Numbered from the stretch's first letter, positions 9,440 through 20,088 are shown. The stretch is 59,233 nucleotides of DNA from Centipeda flueggei ATCC 43531 (GCF_000160695.1 NZ_GG694010.1:1-59233), one strand, 5' to 3'. Notes: generated from the letters alone by a model not told the origin. Numbers and translations: made by a program.

Positions 9440-9721
9440 TTACTCCTGTCCCTCACTCACGCCGCTGATCGCAGAGCGCTCAAAGACGATGCTGACGTTC
9501 TCGGCAGCACTGAGGGTAACGGTTTTCTCATCAATCGCAGTAATCCTGCCATGCATCCCGCCGAGCGTAATGACCGCATCGCCGACCTTCAGACGGCTGA
9601 GCATTTCCTCACGCTTCTTCTGTGCCTGCTTCTGCGGGCGGTAGAGGAGGAAGTAAAAGAAGAGCACCAGTATAACAATCGGGCCCCACGAACTCAGCTG
9701 TGCCATCATTTCTGCATCCAT
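9440..9721 (-). CDS. yajC: Preprotein translocase accessory subunit YajC
   Basis: Small membrane protein associated with SecDF. The 93 residues have one N-terminal transmembrane helix (~13-27), then YRPQKQAQKKREEML and the conserved LKVGDAVITLGGMHGRI core. AAGGAG precedes the ATG by eight bases. It lies between tgt and the cyclo-ligase, close to the common tgt-yajC-secD-secF order, and its start overlaps the tgt 3' flank by only 13 bases of spacing. Confidence 0.93.
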   Translation of the reverse strand: MDAEMMAQLSSWGPIVILVLFFYFLLYRPQKQAQKKREEMLSRLKVGDAVITLGGMHGRITAIDEKTVTLSAAENVSIVFERSAISGVSEGQE

Positions 9722-9734
9722 AAAGACAACTCCT

Positions 9735-10859
<1,125 letters not shown>

Positions 10860-10925
10860 TCATCCACCTCCACGCCTGCCAAATTCTCTCTATTGGCGCA
10901 AACTCTTCCCACTCACAACACTACT

Positions 10926-10954
10926 ATATTATGTATCACGCCCGACATTGTCAA
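10926..10954 (-). promoter_or_regulatory. Strong promoter for the tgt-yajC-secDF operon
   Basis: On the minus strand a perfect TTGACA (10949-10954) and TAATAT (10926-10931) are 17 bases apart, about 65 bases before the tgt start. The 240-base gap between tgt and trkA also holds the trkA promoter region; I see no gene in it. Confidence 0.75.
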
Positions 10955-11036
10955 GCCGATTCGCGACAATTCAATGAGCAAATCTCCAAATTTTACCGAC
11001 CATAGCATTTATCATAGCGCCGAAATCGGTCAAAGT

Positions 11037-11066
11037 ATGGCATCATGCCATGCGGTGTGGTATACT
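11037..11066 (+). promoter_or_regulatory. trkA promoter region with palindrome
   Basis: TATACT at 11061-11066 is a likely -10, 33 bases before the trkA start, without a good -35. A 15-base palindrome ATGGCATCATGCCAT (11037-11051) covers the place of the -35 and could be an operator for an activator or repressor. Confidence 0.4.
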
Positions 11067-11099
11067 TACCATGATTTATCGTGTGCAGGAGGTAGGAAT

Positions 11100-12449
11100 G
11101 TGCGAATTGTAGTAGCAGGCGCGGGACAGCTCGGATACAGTATTGCCTCGCTGCTCTCGGAGGAGGGCATCGACGTCGTCGTGGTGGACGGCGTGTCAAA
11201 GCAGCTGGAGGCGGCGAAGACGACGCTCGATGTGCTCACGGTCGAGGCAAACATCGCGAGCCCCATAACGATGAACGATCCCGACATCAACAGTGCGGAC
11301 ATTCTCATCGCGGTGACGGAGAGCGATGAGGTGAACATCGTCGCCTGTGTCCTCGCGAAGAAACACGGCATTCGTCATACGATTGCCCGTATCCGCGATA
11401 TGAAGGTCACGGTGGAGGCAGGCAAGTATCTCAAGGAAAATTTTGACATTGATCTCGTGCTGAATCCCGAGCTCATCACGGCGAACGAAATCAACCGCAT
11501 CCTCATGACCCCTGCCGCACTCAATGTGGAGGATTTTGCACAGGGCAAAGTGCAGCTCTTCGAGACGCGCATCCGCCGCCATGCACCGATCGCCCGCATT
11601 CCGCTCAAGGACTTAACCCTGCCGCAAGGTGTCTTGGCAGGGCTGATCTTTCGTGACCATCGAATGATTATCCCCCATGGCGATGATATGTTTCTCCCGG
11701 GCGACAATGCCTACTTCATCGGTCTGCAGGAACGGATCGAGGAGTTCAGCCAGAGCCTCGTGCCCAGCGACACGAAGAAGCTCGCACGTGTCGCCATCAT
11801 CGGCGCGGGGCGGACGGGACGCGCACTCGCGCTCATGCTCGAGCGCCAAGGGGTACAGGTAAAGGTGATCGACCGCAGCCGTGAGCGCTGTGAGCTGCTC
11901 GCGGGGATGATGTCGACAGGGCTTGCGATCTGCGGCGACGGTACGGATATGGATCTCCTGATACAGGAGGGGATCGCCGAGGCGGATGCCATCGTCTGTC
12001 TGACGGAGGACGATAAGCTGAATCTGATGCTTGCCCTCCTCGCACGCCATCTCTCAAACAGCAGCATCAAGTCATTGGTGCGCGTCAACCGCAACGAGTA
12101 TATTGATCTCATGGAGAAGGTCGGCGTAACCATCGCGCTCTCGGCGCGTCTGCTCTCCGCAAGCGAGGTGCTCGCCTTTGCGCGAGGCGGCGATGTGGCG
12201 CGTGTCACCCTGCTCGAGGGCGCACGTGCAGAGGCGCTCGAGGTGATCGTCCGCCCCGGTGCTCCCGTCGCAGGAAAAAAACTGATGGACGCACGGCTCC
12301 CGCGCGAATGTCTCGTCTGCGCCTATGTGCGCGGAGAAAAAGCGGCGATCCCGAACGGCATGACAGAGCTGCAGCCGGGCGACCGTGTCATTCTCTTCGT
12401 TCTGAAGAGTTTTGCCAATAAGGCTCTCACCTACTTTGGAGACGACTGA
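11100..12449 (+). CDS. trkA: Trk potassium uptake regulatory subunit TrkA
   Basis: Cytoplasmic NAD(H)/ATP-binding gating ring of the Trk potassium transporter. The 449 residues contain two repeats, each an RCK-N Rossmann domain (GAGQLGYSIA at ~8, GAGRTGRALAL at ~235) followed by an RCK-C domain. This is the double-RCK form. I start at GTG 11100 (VRIVVAGAG) behind AGGAGG. An in-frame extension reaching upstream would add 106 residues unlike the family and covers the promoter. The stop overlaps the first trkH start (TGATG), indicating coupling. Confidence 0.93.
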   Translation: MRIVVAGAGQLGYSIASLLSEEGIDVVVVDGVSKQLEAAKTTLDVLTVEANIASPITMNDPDINSADILIAVTESDEVNIVACVLAKKHGIRHTIARIRDMKVTVEAGKYLKENFDIDLVLNPELITANEINRILMTPAALNVEDFAQGKVQLFETRIRRHAPIARIPLKDLTLPQGVLAGLIFRDHRMIIPHGDDMFLPGDNAYFIGLQERIEEFSQSLVPSDTKKLARVAIIGAGRTGRALALMLERQGVQVKVIDRSRERCELLAGMMSTGLAICGDGTDMDLLIQEGIAEADAIVCLTEDDKLNLMLALLARHLSNSSIKSLVRVNRNEYIDLMEKVGVTIALSARLLSASEVLAFARGGDVARVTLLEGARAEALEVIVRPGAPVAGKKLMDARLPRECLVCAYVRGEKAAIPNGMTELQPGDRVILFVLKSFANKALTYFGDD

Positions 12450-13888
12450 TGCGCTTTGATCTCTTTTGGGTGCTCATGGGGCGCACGGCGTATGTCTTCG
12501 CTCCGCTCTATCTCATTCCCTTTGCCTATGGGATAATCGTCGGAGATGCCTCGACCGGATTTTTTCCCGTTCTCAGTGTACTGACCTTTATCCTCGGCAT
12601 GGTGTTCGGCAATATGGGGCGCAGCCACATGCGCCAGTTATCTGTGCAGGAAGGGACGCTCTTTCTGCTCGTCGTGTGGTTTTTCCTCGCGCTACTCGGC
12701 ATGCTGCCCTTTCATCTGGCGGGGCTACATCTCTCGCCGATCAATACCTTCTTTGAATCTATCTCAGCGCTTACGACGACGGGGCTGACGGCTCTGCCCG
12801 AGGATCTGCCGCCCGCACTCCTCCTCTGGCGCGGACTCATGAGCTGGTTCGGCGGACTGCTCTTTGTCGTCATTCTTGTGACGGTGCAGCCCGTCGTCGG
12901 CGGCTGCTTCGGCGTGGATTTTTCGGTGCGGCAGGAGCGACTCTTCAGCCCTCTCTGGAACCGTATGACGCGCCCCATGCACGAGATGACGCTGCTCTAT
13001 ATCGCCATCACAATTGCTGCGGCTCTCCTCTATCTCGCGGGGGGCGACACGGTCTTCTCTGCACTGCTGCTCGCCCTCTATACGATTGCCTCGGGGGCTG
13101 GGCCGATGGTGGGCGACCTCCCGCCGACACCATCCTTGATGCTCGCGGGCGGTCTCAGCGCACTGCTCTCAGCACTTCCGCTCCTCACGATCCGACAGCT
13201 CCTGCGCCGACGCGGTGAGGTGGACGTGCTGCGCCACACGGAGCTGCACGCCTTTTGCCTGCTCTTTCTCGCCGCTGGATTGGCGCTCACCATGCCGCCC
13301 CTGCTGCGCGGTACATCCTCCCCCATCGATGCCATTGCCCACGGATTTTTCTACGCCATTTCCTTTCTCTCCACGAATGGGCTGCTGCTCGCGGGAGCGA
13401 TCCCCGTCCACGGCGGTGCCGTGCTGCTCCTGACGCTCCTCGCCATCATCGGCGGCTGCATGGGCTCGGCAGCAGGCGGTTTCCGCATTTCGCGCCTGCT
13501 CGTACTGCTCTCGCTTTCATGGACGGAACTACGGCGCACCCTTCACCCGCGCATTGTATTCGCCGTGCGGCAGGGGGGAATGCCGATCCCCATCCACTCG
13601 GTCGGACGGGTGCTCGTCCTCTCTTTTTTCTTCGCCGCAGTCTTTTCGGTCAGCAGCCTCCTCATCTCTCTGGCGAACCTTGCCCCCATCGAGACGATTG
13701 CCCTGACGGTCTCCTGTCTCACAACGACGGGCGGTGTCGCGGGGCTGGTACACATGGACACAGCAGCGGCACTTCCGGCATGGACAAAGATCATCTGTGC
13801 CTTTCTCATGATCCTTGGGCGCATCGAGATTTTTGCCTTTTTCCTTTTCATCGGTGCGCTGTTCAAGGACACCGGGCATAACTGGTAG
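12449..13888 (+). CDS. trkH: TrkH-family potassium channel subunit, divergent paralogue 1
   Basis: Membrane subunit of a Trk/Ktr-type K+ (or Na+) uptake system. The 479 residues are strongly hydrophobic with the four membrane-pore-membrane repeats of the family. The filter loops read SISALTTTGLTAL (~107), TIASGAGPMVGDL (~211), SFLSTNGLLLAG (~308) and TVSCLTTTGGVAG (~426). The second loop lacks the usual T-x-G-x-x-G-F form, so ion selectivity may be altered. Coupled to trkA by a one-base overlap and followed six bases later by a second trkH. Confidence 0.88.
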   Translation: MRFDLFWVLMGRTAYVFAPLYLIPFAYGIIVGDASTGFFPVLSVLTFILGMVFGNMGRSHMRQLSVQEGTLFLLVVWFFLALLGMLPFHLAGLHLSPINTFFESISALTTTGLTALPEDLPPALLLWRGLMSWFGGLLFVVILVTVQPVVGGCFGVDFSVRQERLFSPLWNRMTRPMHEMTLLYIAITIAAALLYLAGGDTVFSALLLALYTIASGAGPMVGDLPPTPSLMLAGGLSALLSALPLLTIRQLLRRRGEVDVLRHTELHAFCLLFLAAGLALTMPPLLRGTSSPIDAIAHGFFYAISFLSTNGLLLAGAIPVHGGAVLLLTLLAIIGGCMGSAAGGFRISRLLVLLSLSWTELRRTLHPRIVFAVRQGGMPIPIHSVGRVLVLSFFFAAVFSVSSLLISLANLAPIETIALTVSCLTTTGGVAGLVHMDTAAALPAWTKIICAFLMILGRIEIFAFFLFIGALFKDTGHNW

Positions 13889-13894
13889 GACACT

Positions 13895-15343
13895 ATGAAT
13901 ATCTATGCGGTCAACTATATCCTGTCACGCCTTTCTTTTGCGATGGCGGCGGCACTCGCGATCCCCCTCGTCCTCGCCATCGTCGGCAAGGAGGCAAGCC
14001 GCGAGGCGTTCATGCTGTCCGTCTTCGTCAGCATCTTTTTCGGCATCGCCTTTCGCCGTTACGGGGAACGCTCCGATGATCTGACCCCGCGCGAGGGGAT
14101 CGCCATTACAGCGTTCGGCTGGTTCACGGGGACTTTTCTCGGGATGCTTCCCTACCTCCTCGGCCACTACCTCGGTTTTCTCGACGCACTCTTTGAGAGT
14201 ATCTCGGGCTTTACCGGTACGGGCGCGACGGTCTTTGGCACACTCGATGGAGTGCCGTACAGCATCCTCTTCTGGCGGATGATGACGGCGTGGATCGGCG
14301 GCCTCGGCATCATCGTGATCTTTATCGCGCTGCTCCCGCAGTCCGGGGCAAGCACGATCTATATGTACAGTGCCGAGGGCAGCGGTCCGACGCTCGACCG
14401 TGTCATGCCGCGCCTGCATGAGATGACCGTCGCGCTCTTTAAGATCTATCTGATCTTCACCGTCATAACAACGGCTATTTTTATGGTGTGCGGTGTCGAT
14501 TTCAGTATTGCTCTTGCCCATGCAATGTCCACCATCGGAACCTGTGGATTCTCCACCTACGACGACAGCACGATGCACTTTCACAATCTCCCATTCGAGC
14601 TGTGGACGGCCCTCTTCATGTTCCTCGCAGGCGGCAGCTTCTCACTCTACTACCGTGCCTATGTCAAGGGACCTGCGGTCATTCTGCACAACACGGAGTT
14701 TCGCACCTATCTCGGCATCGTTCTTGCGGCGACGCTCCTCATCGCGCTCAACCTCATCCTCTCGATGGGGATGGACGGCAGTATGGCGGCACGCGTCGCA
14801 ATCTTTCAGGTGACCTCGCTGTCGACGACGGGATTCGTGTCGGCGGACTTTGAAACGTGGCCGACCTTCTCCAAGATGGTACTGCTCCTCCTCATGGTGA
14901 TCGGCGGCTGCGCAGGCTCGACAGCAAGCGGCATCAAGGTGGCACGCCTCATCCTCCTCGTGCGCAACGCACGTGCCGTCGTCCTCCAAAAGCTGAATCC
15001 GAACCGCGTGGTGGATATCACGCTCACGGGCGCACATGTCGACGGCGCAATGCTGCTGCGCGTCGGGACATTTTTCTTTCTCTACCTCGCCGTCATCTTT
15101 GTCACGGCGTTCCTGCTCGCCATGGACGGTCTTCTCCCGTTCGATGCTGTCGCCGTCGCCATCACGACCATCGGCAACATCGGCCCCGCATTTGGGATCG
15201 TGAGCGCGACCTCCACCTACGCACCGCTCTCCGACTTCTCAAAGGCGATACTCTGCCTCACGATGCTCCTCGGCCGCCTTGAGATCTTCACCCTGCTCAT
15301 TCTCCTGCAGCCGTCGTTCTGGCGCAGGACGCATCGGTGGTAA
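13895..15343 (+). CDS. trkH: TrkH-family potassium channel subunit, paralogue 2
   Basis: Second TrkH-type subunit of the operon (482 residues). The filter loops are closer to the family norm: SISGFTGTGATVF (~109), STIGTCGFSTYDD (~212), TSLSTTGFVSAD (~310) and TTIGNIGPAFGIV (~425), with a conserved GGCAGSTASGIK segment. Identity to the preceding paralogue is limited to the fold and scattered motifs, so the pair is not a recent duplication. One TrkA may serve both, or they may form a mixed assembly. The operon ends at the terminator just downstream. Confidence 0.9.
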   Translation: MNIYAVNYILSRLSFAMAAALAIPLVLAIVGKEASREAFMLSVFVSIFFGIAFRRYGERSDDLTPREGIAITAFGWFTGTFLGMLPYLLGHYLGFLDALFESISGFTGTGATVFGTLDGVPYSILFWRMMTAWIGGLGIIVIFIALLPQSGASTIYMYSAEGSGPTLDRVMPRLHEMTVALFKIYLIFTVITTAIFMVCGVDFSIALAHAMSTIGTCGFSTYDDSTMHFHNLPFELWTALFMFLAGGSFSLYYRAYVKGPAVILHNTEFRTYLGIVLAATLLIALNLILSMGMDGSMAARVAIFQVTSLSTTGFVSADFETWPTFSKMVLLLLMVIGGCAGSTASGIKVARLILLVRNARAVVLQKLNPNRVVDITLTGAHVDGAMLLRVGTFFFLYLAVIFVTAFLLAMDGLLPFDAVAVAITTIGNIGPAFGIVSATSTYAPLSDFSKAILCLTMLLGRLEIFTLLILLQPSFWRRTHRW

Positions 15344-15392
15344 AAAATAGAGACTGTCCGGCGAAACAGCTTCGCCGACAGCCCCTATTTTT
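15344..15392. terminator. Bidirectional terminator between trkH and yacP
   Basis: An interrupted inverted repeat with the core GGCGAA-acagc-TTCGCC is extended by CTGTC/GACAG and flanked by A-rich and T-rich ends (AAAAATAG, CTATTTTTT). It serves both converging transcripts; the yacP stop codon lies in its right arm. Confidence 0.75.
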
Positions 15393-15918
15393 TACGCCGC
15401 AGTTCTTCGAGCCGCGCCAGTGTCGCTCGGTCGATCCGTTCGTGCACCTCGATGCGCCCGAGCGGTTTTGTATGCGTGCCGATGTACTCCGTACGCATCA
15501 ATTTTTTTGCCTTTTTTACCGAACGGCGCAGCTCGGGCGAGGTAATGCGATAGGCGCCTGCACCGAGGATGAGACTCTGCTCTGCTCCGTCCGACGTGAC
15601 GACGTGCACCTCACGCCCCATTCGCACTGCTGTGTAGGCAAGCCGCTCGATGCAGCTGTCCGCCGTCTCGCCCGTCGCCGTATAGATGACGCGCATGCGG
15701 CTGCTGATCTCCACGGCATGCTCCTCTTCGTCCGTAGCAAATGCATCAAAGACGACGGTCATCTCGTAGTTCTCAAATGCACCGTACTCCGTCAAAATAC
15801 GAACGAGGACATCACGCGCCTCGTCGAGGTTGCTGCGCAGGCGGATGAGCTCCGGCCACGCGTTGATGACATTGTAGCCGTCGATGAGGTAGTACGCGGG
15901 CTCCCGCTGCATTGTCAT
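15385..15918 (-). CDS. yacP: NYN-domain RNA-binding/nuclease-like protein YacP
   Basis: Member of the YacP/Rae1 family; B. subtilis Rae1 is a ribosome-associated endoribonuclease. The 177 residues show the PIN-like NYN fold with YYLIDGYNVINAWPEL near the N-terminus, VVFDAF in the centre and VHVVTSDGAEQSL later, giving the acidic metal-binding residues. The ATG at 15918 begins two bases after the rlmB stop; a second ATG follows at 15912. The rlmB-yacP order is common in Firmicutes and supports the assignment. Nuclease activity is an inference. Confidence 0.8.
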   Translation of the reverse strand: MTMQREPAYYLIDGYNVINAWPELIRLRSNLDEARDVLVRILTEYGAFENYEMTVVFDAFATDEEEHAVEISSRMRVIYTATGETADSCIERLAYTAVRMGREVHVVTSDGAEQSLILGAGAYRITSPELRRSVKKAKKLMRTEYIGTHTKPLGRIEVHERIDRATLARLEELRRKK

Positions 15919-15919
15919 G

Positions 15920-16717
15920 TCACACCGCAGCCTTTGCCCTGCGCTGCCGCTGTGCCTCGTACATGAGGATCGCCCCCGCAACAGAGGCATTGAGGGAGTT
16001 GATCTTCCCCATCATGGGCAGGCGTACGGTAAAGTCACAGAGGTCACGCGTGAGACGGCTCATGCCGCGTCCCTCGCTGCCGATGACAAGGACAAGAGCC
16101 CCCGTGAGATTGGCACGGTCATAGATCTCCTCGCCGCCCATATCCGCCCCCGCAATCCAAAAGCCCTGCTCTTTCAGCGCGCGTATGGTCTGTGCAATGT
16201 TGCCGATACGCGCGACGGGTACGTATTCGAGTGCTCCTGCTGAGACACGCGCAACGGTCTCCGTCAGGGGCACGCTGTGACGGCGCGGGAGCAGAATCCC
16301 GTGGACGCCGGCCGCATCTGCCGTGCGGAGCAGGGCGCCGAGATTCTGCGGATCCTCGATGCCGTCGAGGAGCAGGAGAAGCGGATCTTCCCCGCGCGCC
16401 CGCGCCCCTGCGATGACCTCCTCCACAGCGACGTAGGCGACGGGTGCGACATAGGCGACTGCCCCCTGATGCCGTACATCCTGCGACACGAGAGCATCGA
16501 GTTTGCTGCGGCCGACCGTGTCCACCATGATGCCGTGCTCGCGTGCGAGATCCCGCAGTTCGTTGACGCCGCTGCCGCGCACGCCGTCGGCGAGCAGAAT
16601 GCGGTTGATGCCGCGCCCCGCCTTGATCGCCTCGATGATGGCATGCCGTCCCGCCAAGATGGGTGGGGTCTTTTCTTCCTGCGGCACAGCGGTGCGCTGT
16701 ACATGCTTTTCTTTCAT
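15920..16717 (-). CDS. rlmB: SpoU-type 2'-O-ribose RNA methyltransferase (RlmB-like)
   Basis: S-adenosylmethionine-dependent 2'-O-methylation of 23S rRNA or tRNA. The 265 residues have an N-terminal substrate-binding domain (PPILAGRHAIIEAI) and the trefoil-knot motifs: DGIEDPQNLGALLRTADAAG, LVLVIGSEGRGMSRL and LPMMGKINSLNASVAGAI. The start at ATG 16717 (MKEKHVQRTA) has AAGGTGG upstream. Two ATGs seven codons earlier, overlapping the thyX stop, lack a site. The exact RNA target (G2251 in E. coli) is not shown by sequence. Confidence 0.88.
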   Translation of the reverse strand: MKEKHVQRTAVPQEEKTPPILAGRHAIIEAIKAGRGINRILLADGVRGSGVNELRDLAREHGIMVDTVGRSKLDALVSQDVRHQGAVAYVAPVAYVAVEEVIAGARARGEDPLLLLLDGIEDPQNLGALLRTADAAGVHGILLPRRHSVPLTETVARVSAGALEYVPVARIGNIAQTIRALKEQGFWIAGADMGGEEIYDRANLTGALVLVIGSEGRGMSRLTRDLCDFTVRLPMMGKINSLNASVAGAILMYEAQRQRRAKAAV

Positions 16718-16737
16718 CGGATCCACCTTCTGCATCA

Positions 16738-17376
16738 TCAGCTGCGCGGGATAAACTCTTCAAGCCACGGCTCCTCTGCGACGATGAGATCGCGCATCCG
16801 CAGCATCATCTCTTTGATTTCCCACTGCGCCCCAGGAGTTGTGACGCGCTTTTCATAGACGTCCATAAAAGAGCGCAGATTGAGCGTCGTGACGAAATTC
16901 GTGCACGCTCCGCCCGGCAGAACAAAGCGCGCATCCTGCTTCGCGACACCGAGCGCGAGAAGCTCGTCGTATGTCTTTTGGATCTCCTTCATACAAGCCA
17001 TATAACGTGCATACGCCTCCGCGTTTTCCGCCACGGTCTGCGGGACGACATGCCCAAAGAGCCCGTCCGTCTGCTTCGCGGACTGCTCCGAGACATAGCG
17101 CTGACTCTGCACGCTCAGTGAAACGCCGATGCGATGACGGCTGTATTGGGCGAGGAGCGTGCGCGACACATCCTTAACGGCAAACGTCATGGAGCAGTGC
17201 TCGACGACAGAGAGGTGCTTGCTCGTCATAATGCGCGTGAGAAGGCGCAGCATCTCCTCCTCCGTCTTTTCCTCGGTGAGCAGTTCGATGGGCGAGTCTG
17301 CGCTGTAGCAGGTGCGTGCCGCTGTCCAGCAGGTTTTAAGGTAATTGGGCGTCTTCGATATCAGTTTGATTTCCAT
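16738..17376 (-). CDS. thyX: Flavin-dependent thymidylate synthase ThyX
   Basis: Converts dUMP to dTMP with FAD, NADPH and methylene-THF. The 212 residues carry the ThyX signature RHRIGVSLSVQSQRY (~80-94; RHR-x7-8-S-x-R), which replaces any ThyA-type active site. AGGGAG precedes the ATG by nine bases. Its first 41 bases overlap the 3' end of mrnC in another frame, a strong hint of coupled expression in the cysE-cysS-mrnC-thyX-rlmB-yacP run. Confidence 0.93.
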   Translation of the reverse strand: MEIKLISKTPNYLKTCWTAARTCYSADSPIELLTEEKTEEEMLRLLTRIMTSKHLSVVEHCSMTFAVKDVSRTLLAQYSRHRIGVSLSVQSQRYVSEQSAKQTDGLFGHVVPQTVAENAEAYARYMACMKEIQKTYDELLALGVAKQDARFVLPGGACTNFVTTLNLRSFMDVYEKRVTTPGAQWEIKEMMLRMRDLIVAEEPWLEEFIPRS

Positions 17377-17866
17377 GCTTTTTTTCTCCCTGCATCTGTT
17401 CCATCATCGCCTTGGCAATGATCTGAAATGCCGTTTCCGTAATCTCCTTGAGTCGCTCTGTCTCATGGCGGATGTATAGGCTGCCGAGGAGCGCCTCAAA
17501 TCCCGTACTGGCATGATAATCTGCCACAGAAGCACTGCGCGGCGCATGGCTCTTCGTATTCCGTGCACGGCGGTAGATCGTCTGCTCCTCCTCGGTCAGC
17601 ATATCGGCAATACCGCGGTAGGCGCGTGCCTGCCAGACCGCCGAGACGATCTGAGCGCTGAATGCATGCAGCCCCTGCACCTGCGTCTGTTCGTACGAAA
17701 GGAGGCGCATGCGCACATAGAGATGAAAATATGCGTCGCCAATGTAGGCAAGCACGAGCGGGTGCACCTGTGCGGCATCCACATGATCATAGCGCGCGGC
17801 TGGATTCCCGTTGTCATCCGGCAGGAACATCGTATGGACAAGCTGCTGAAAGCGTTCAAACTTCAT
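17336..17866 (-). CDS. mrnC: Mini-ribonuclease III
   Basis: Double-strand-specific RNase III catalytic domain without a dsRNA-binding domain; in B. subtilis it matures 23S rRNA. The 176 residues include VHPLVLAYIGDAYFHLYVR, the RNase III signature with catalytic acidic residues, and the second acidic motif region TGFEALLGSLYI. I use ATG 17866 (MKFERFQQL), seven bases after the cysS stop. A GTG ten codons earlier overlaps cysS. Position directly after cysS is the usual Firmicutes arrangement. Confidence 0.9.
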   Translation of the reverse strand: MKFERFQQLVHTMFLPDDNGNPAARYDHVDAAQVHPLVLAYIGDAYFHLYVRMRLLSYEQTQVQGLHAFSAQIVSAVWQARAYRGIADMLTEEEQTIYRRARNTKSHAPRSASVADYHASTGFEALLGSLYIRHETERLKEITETAFQIIAKAMMEQMQGEKKHGNQTDIEDAQLP

Positions 17867-17873
17867 GCGCTTG

Positions 17874-19304
17874 TTACGCCCGCTTCCAGCGCACACCGGT
17901 CGGCGTGTCCTCGATCAGAACGCCCGCCTCCTTCAGCCCGTCGCGAATCTTATCCGCAAGCACCCAGTTCTTCTCCGCGCGTGCTTCCTGCCGCAGGGAG
18001 ATAACAAAGTCCATGACGGCATTGGTCAGTCCATCGTCTGCGGGAGCCGCATCATCCTGCTCGAAGATGCCGATGATCCCCGCCATTTTGCGATATGCCT
18101 CGGCCGCCGTGCGGAAATGTGCCGCATCAAACACTGCGCCGCGTTCAACCTCCTGATGATAGCGATTGATCTCCTTCGCGAGCCCGAACATCTGGCTGAT
18201 CGCCAGTGCCGTGTTGAAATCGTCGTCCATCGCTGCATCAAAGTCGCGCAAAAATGCCTCCGACTGCGCGGCAAGATCCGCCGCAGTGTCCGCCGTCCCC
18301 TCACGTTTCAGGAGTTCGTCGATCACCTCATTCGCGCCTTTCAGACGCGCGAGAGCTGTCTGCGCCTCCTGCAGACGCTCGTCGCTGAAATCGAGCGGGC
18401 TGCGATAGTGGGTCTGGAGGATGAAGAAGCGAATCACCTCGCCCGGATATTCCTTCAGAATGTCCTTGACTGTGAAGAAATTATTCTTTGACTTCGACAT
18501 TTTCTCATTGTCGATGGTGATAAAGCCATTGTGCAGCCAATAGCGTGCAAATTTCACGTCAGCGTCGATGCACGGATCTGCCTGTGCGATCTCATTCTCG
18601 TGATGGGGGAAGATCAGATCGCTGCCGCCGCCGTGGAAGTCAAACGCCTCACCGAGATACTTCACGGACATTGCCGAGCACTCGATGTGCCAGCCCGGGC
18701 GTCCTTTCCCCCATGGGCTGTCCCACGAGGGCTCGCCCGGCTTTGCCGCCTTCCATAGAGCAAAGTCCATCGGATGATGCTTCGTCGCGTTGACCTCAAC
18801 GCGCGCGCCTGCCTCCATGTCGTCAAGACTGCGTCCGCTGAGGCATCCGTACGGAGCAAATGCCTCGACGCTGTAGTAGACATCGCCCGTCTCTGTAACA
18901 TAGGCATAGCCGCGCTCAATCAGCGTCTCGATCATGCGGATGATATCGTCCATCGTCTCAGAGACACGCGGGAATACATCGGCACGACGCACATTCAGCG
19001 CATCCATCGCTGTGAAGTAGGCAGCGATATAGCGGTCAGAGATCTCCTTCCACGTCACGTCCTCACGGTTCGCCGCATTGATGATCTTATCGTCCACATC
19101 GGTGAAGTTCTGGATGTAGCGAACGCGATAGCCCTTGTGTGCGAGATAGCGCCGAATGACATCCCATGTCACAAAAGGACGTGCATTTCCTATGTGCGGG
19201 TCATTATAGGGCGTTACCCCGCAGCAGTAAATACTGACCTCGCCCTCACGCAGCGGATGAAATTCTTCCTTTTTACGTGTCATTGTATTGTAAACAGTAA
19301 TCAT
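17874..19304 (-). CDS. cysS: Cysteinyl-tRNA synthetase
   Basis: Class I aminoacyl-tRNA synthetase charging tRNA-Cys. The 476 residues have the HIGH-type motif PHIGNARPF (~36), [11 protein letters not shown] (~268) and the zinc ligands in YCCGVTPYN (C28), GWHIECSAM and HHENEIAQ. No T-box leader is visible; the gene is second in an operon, with its ATG overlapping the cysE stop by four bases. Coupling to cysE ties cysteine supply to cysteine charging. Confidence 0.95.
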   Translation of the reverse strand: MITVYNTMTRKKEEFHPLREGEVSIYCCGVTPYNDPHIGNARPFVTWDVIRRYLAHKGYRVRYIQNFTDVDDKIINAANREDVTWKEISDRYIAAYFTAMDALNVRRADVFPRVSETMDDIIRMIETLIERGYAYVTETGDVYYSVEAFAPYGCLSGRSLDDMEAGARVEVNATKHHPMDFALWKAAKPGEPSWDSPWGKGRPGWHIECSAMSVKYLGEAFDFHGGGSDLIFPHHENEIAQADPCIDADVKFARYWLHNGFITIDNEKMSKSKNNFFTVKDILKEYPGEVIRFFILQTHYRSPLDFSDERLQEAQTALARLKGANEVIDELLKREGTADTAADLAAQSEAFLRDFDAAMDDDFNTALAISQMFGLAKEINRYHQEVERGAVFDAAHFRTAAEAYRKMAGIIGIFEQDDAAPADDGLTNAVMDFVISLRQEARAEKNWVLADKIRDGLKEAGVLIEDTPTGVRWKRA

Positions 19305-20035
19305 CGTATCTCCTTATTCGCATTTTCAAGGGCATCCAACCGCTCCTTCAGTGCGGCGATCTCCTGACGCATCTGTTCGATCATCTCGGCCTCCGGATCC
19401 GGCAGCATATCATGATCGAGATCAACATCCAGTTCACTCGCGATCTCCTCAGCACTCTCCTCACACTCCATGGAGTAAGCGCGTGCCTTCAGCAGCTCTG
19501 CCTCTGTACGGACACGCTGCCCCTTCATCACGACAATACGCCCGGGGATGCCGACCACGGTGGCATGCGCGGGAACAGGGCGCAGGACAACGGATCCCGC
19601 GCCGATCTTCGCGTGATCGCCCACCGTAAAGGAGCCGAGCACCTTTGCCCCCGATGCCACGACGACGTTATTGCCGAGCGTCGGATGACGCTTTCCCTTT
19701 TCTTTGCCCGTTCCGCCGAGGGTCACACCCTGATAGAGGGTAACATTCCGCCCGATCTCTGCCGTCTCACCAATGACGATGCCCGTTCCATGATCGATGA
19801 AAAGCCCTTCTCCGATGGTCGCTCCCGGATGGATCTCAATCCCCGTCAGGAAGCGCCCAAAGTTCGAGATCAGGCGCGGGATCAGCACCCAGCCGCGCAC
19901 AAAAAGTGCGTGGGCCATACGGTGCAGCCAGATGGCATGCAGCCCGCCGTAGCAGAGCACCACCTCGGCCACGCTCTGCGCTGCAGGGTCGCGCTCAAAA
20001 ACGACACGAATATCGCGCCTGATCTGTGCAAACAT
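19301..20035 (-). CDS. cysE: Serine O-acetyltransferase CysE
   Basis: First step of cysteine synthesis: serine plus acetyl-CoA to O-acetylserine. The 244 residues show an N-terminal helical part and the hexapeptide-repeat left-handed beta-helix ([37 protein letters not shown]). They end with a glutamate-rich coiled-coil tail (~185-244, [10 protein letters not shown]), longer than the minimal enzyme. GAGAGG precedes the ATG. First gene of the cysE-to-yacP run, with a palindromic repeat element just upstream. Confidence 0.93.
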   Translation of the reverse strand: MFAQIRRDIRVVFERDPAAQSVAEVVLCYGGLHAIWLHRMAHALFVRGWVLIPRLISNFGRFLTGIEIHPGATIGEGLFIDHGTGIVIGETAEIGRNVTLYQGVTLGGTGKEKGKRHPTLGNNVVVASGAKVLGSFTVGDHAKIGAGSVVLRPVPAHATVVGIPGRIVVMKGQRVRTEAELLKARAYSMECEESAEEIASELDVDLDHDMLPDPEAEMIEQMRQEIAALKERLDALENANKEIR

Positions 20036-20059
20036 GACAGATTCCTCTCTTCGGTGAAC

Positions 20060-20088
20060 AATATAGGATGCACTGATAAATTCAGTAA
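20060..20088 (-). promoter_or_regulatory. Possible cysE promoter overlapping a palindromic element
   Basis: TATATT (20060-20065, minus strand) is a plausible -10 with a 17-base spacer to a poor TTACTG that falls in the loop of the palindrome at 20070-20099. If real, any structure or protein at the palindrome would affect cysE. Confidence 0.3.
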
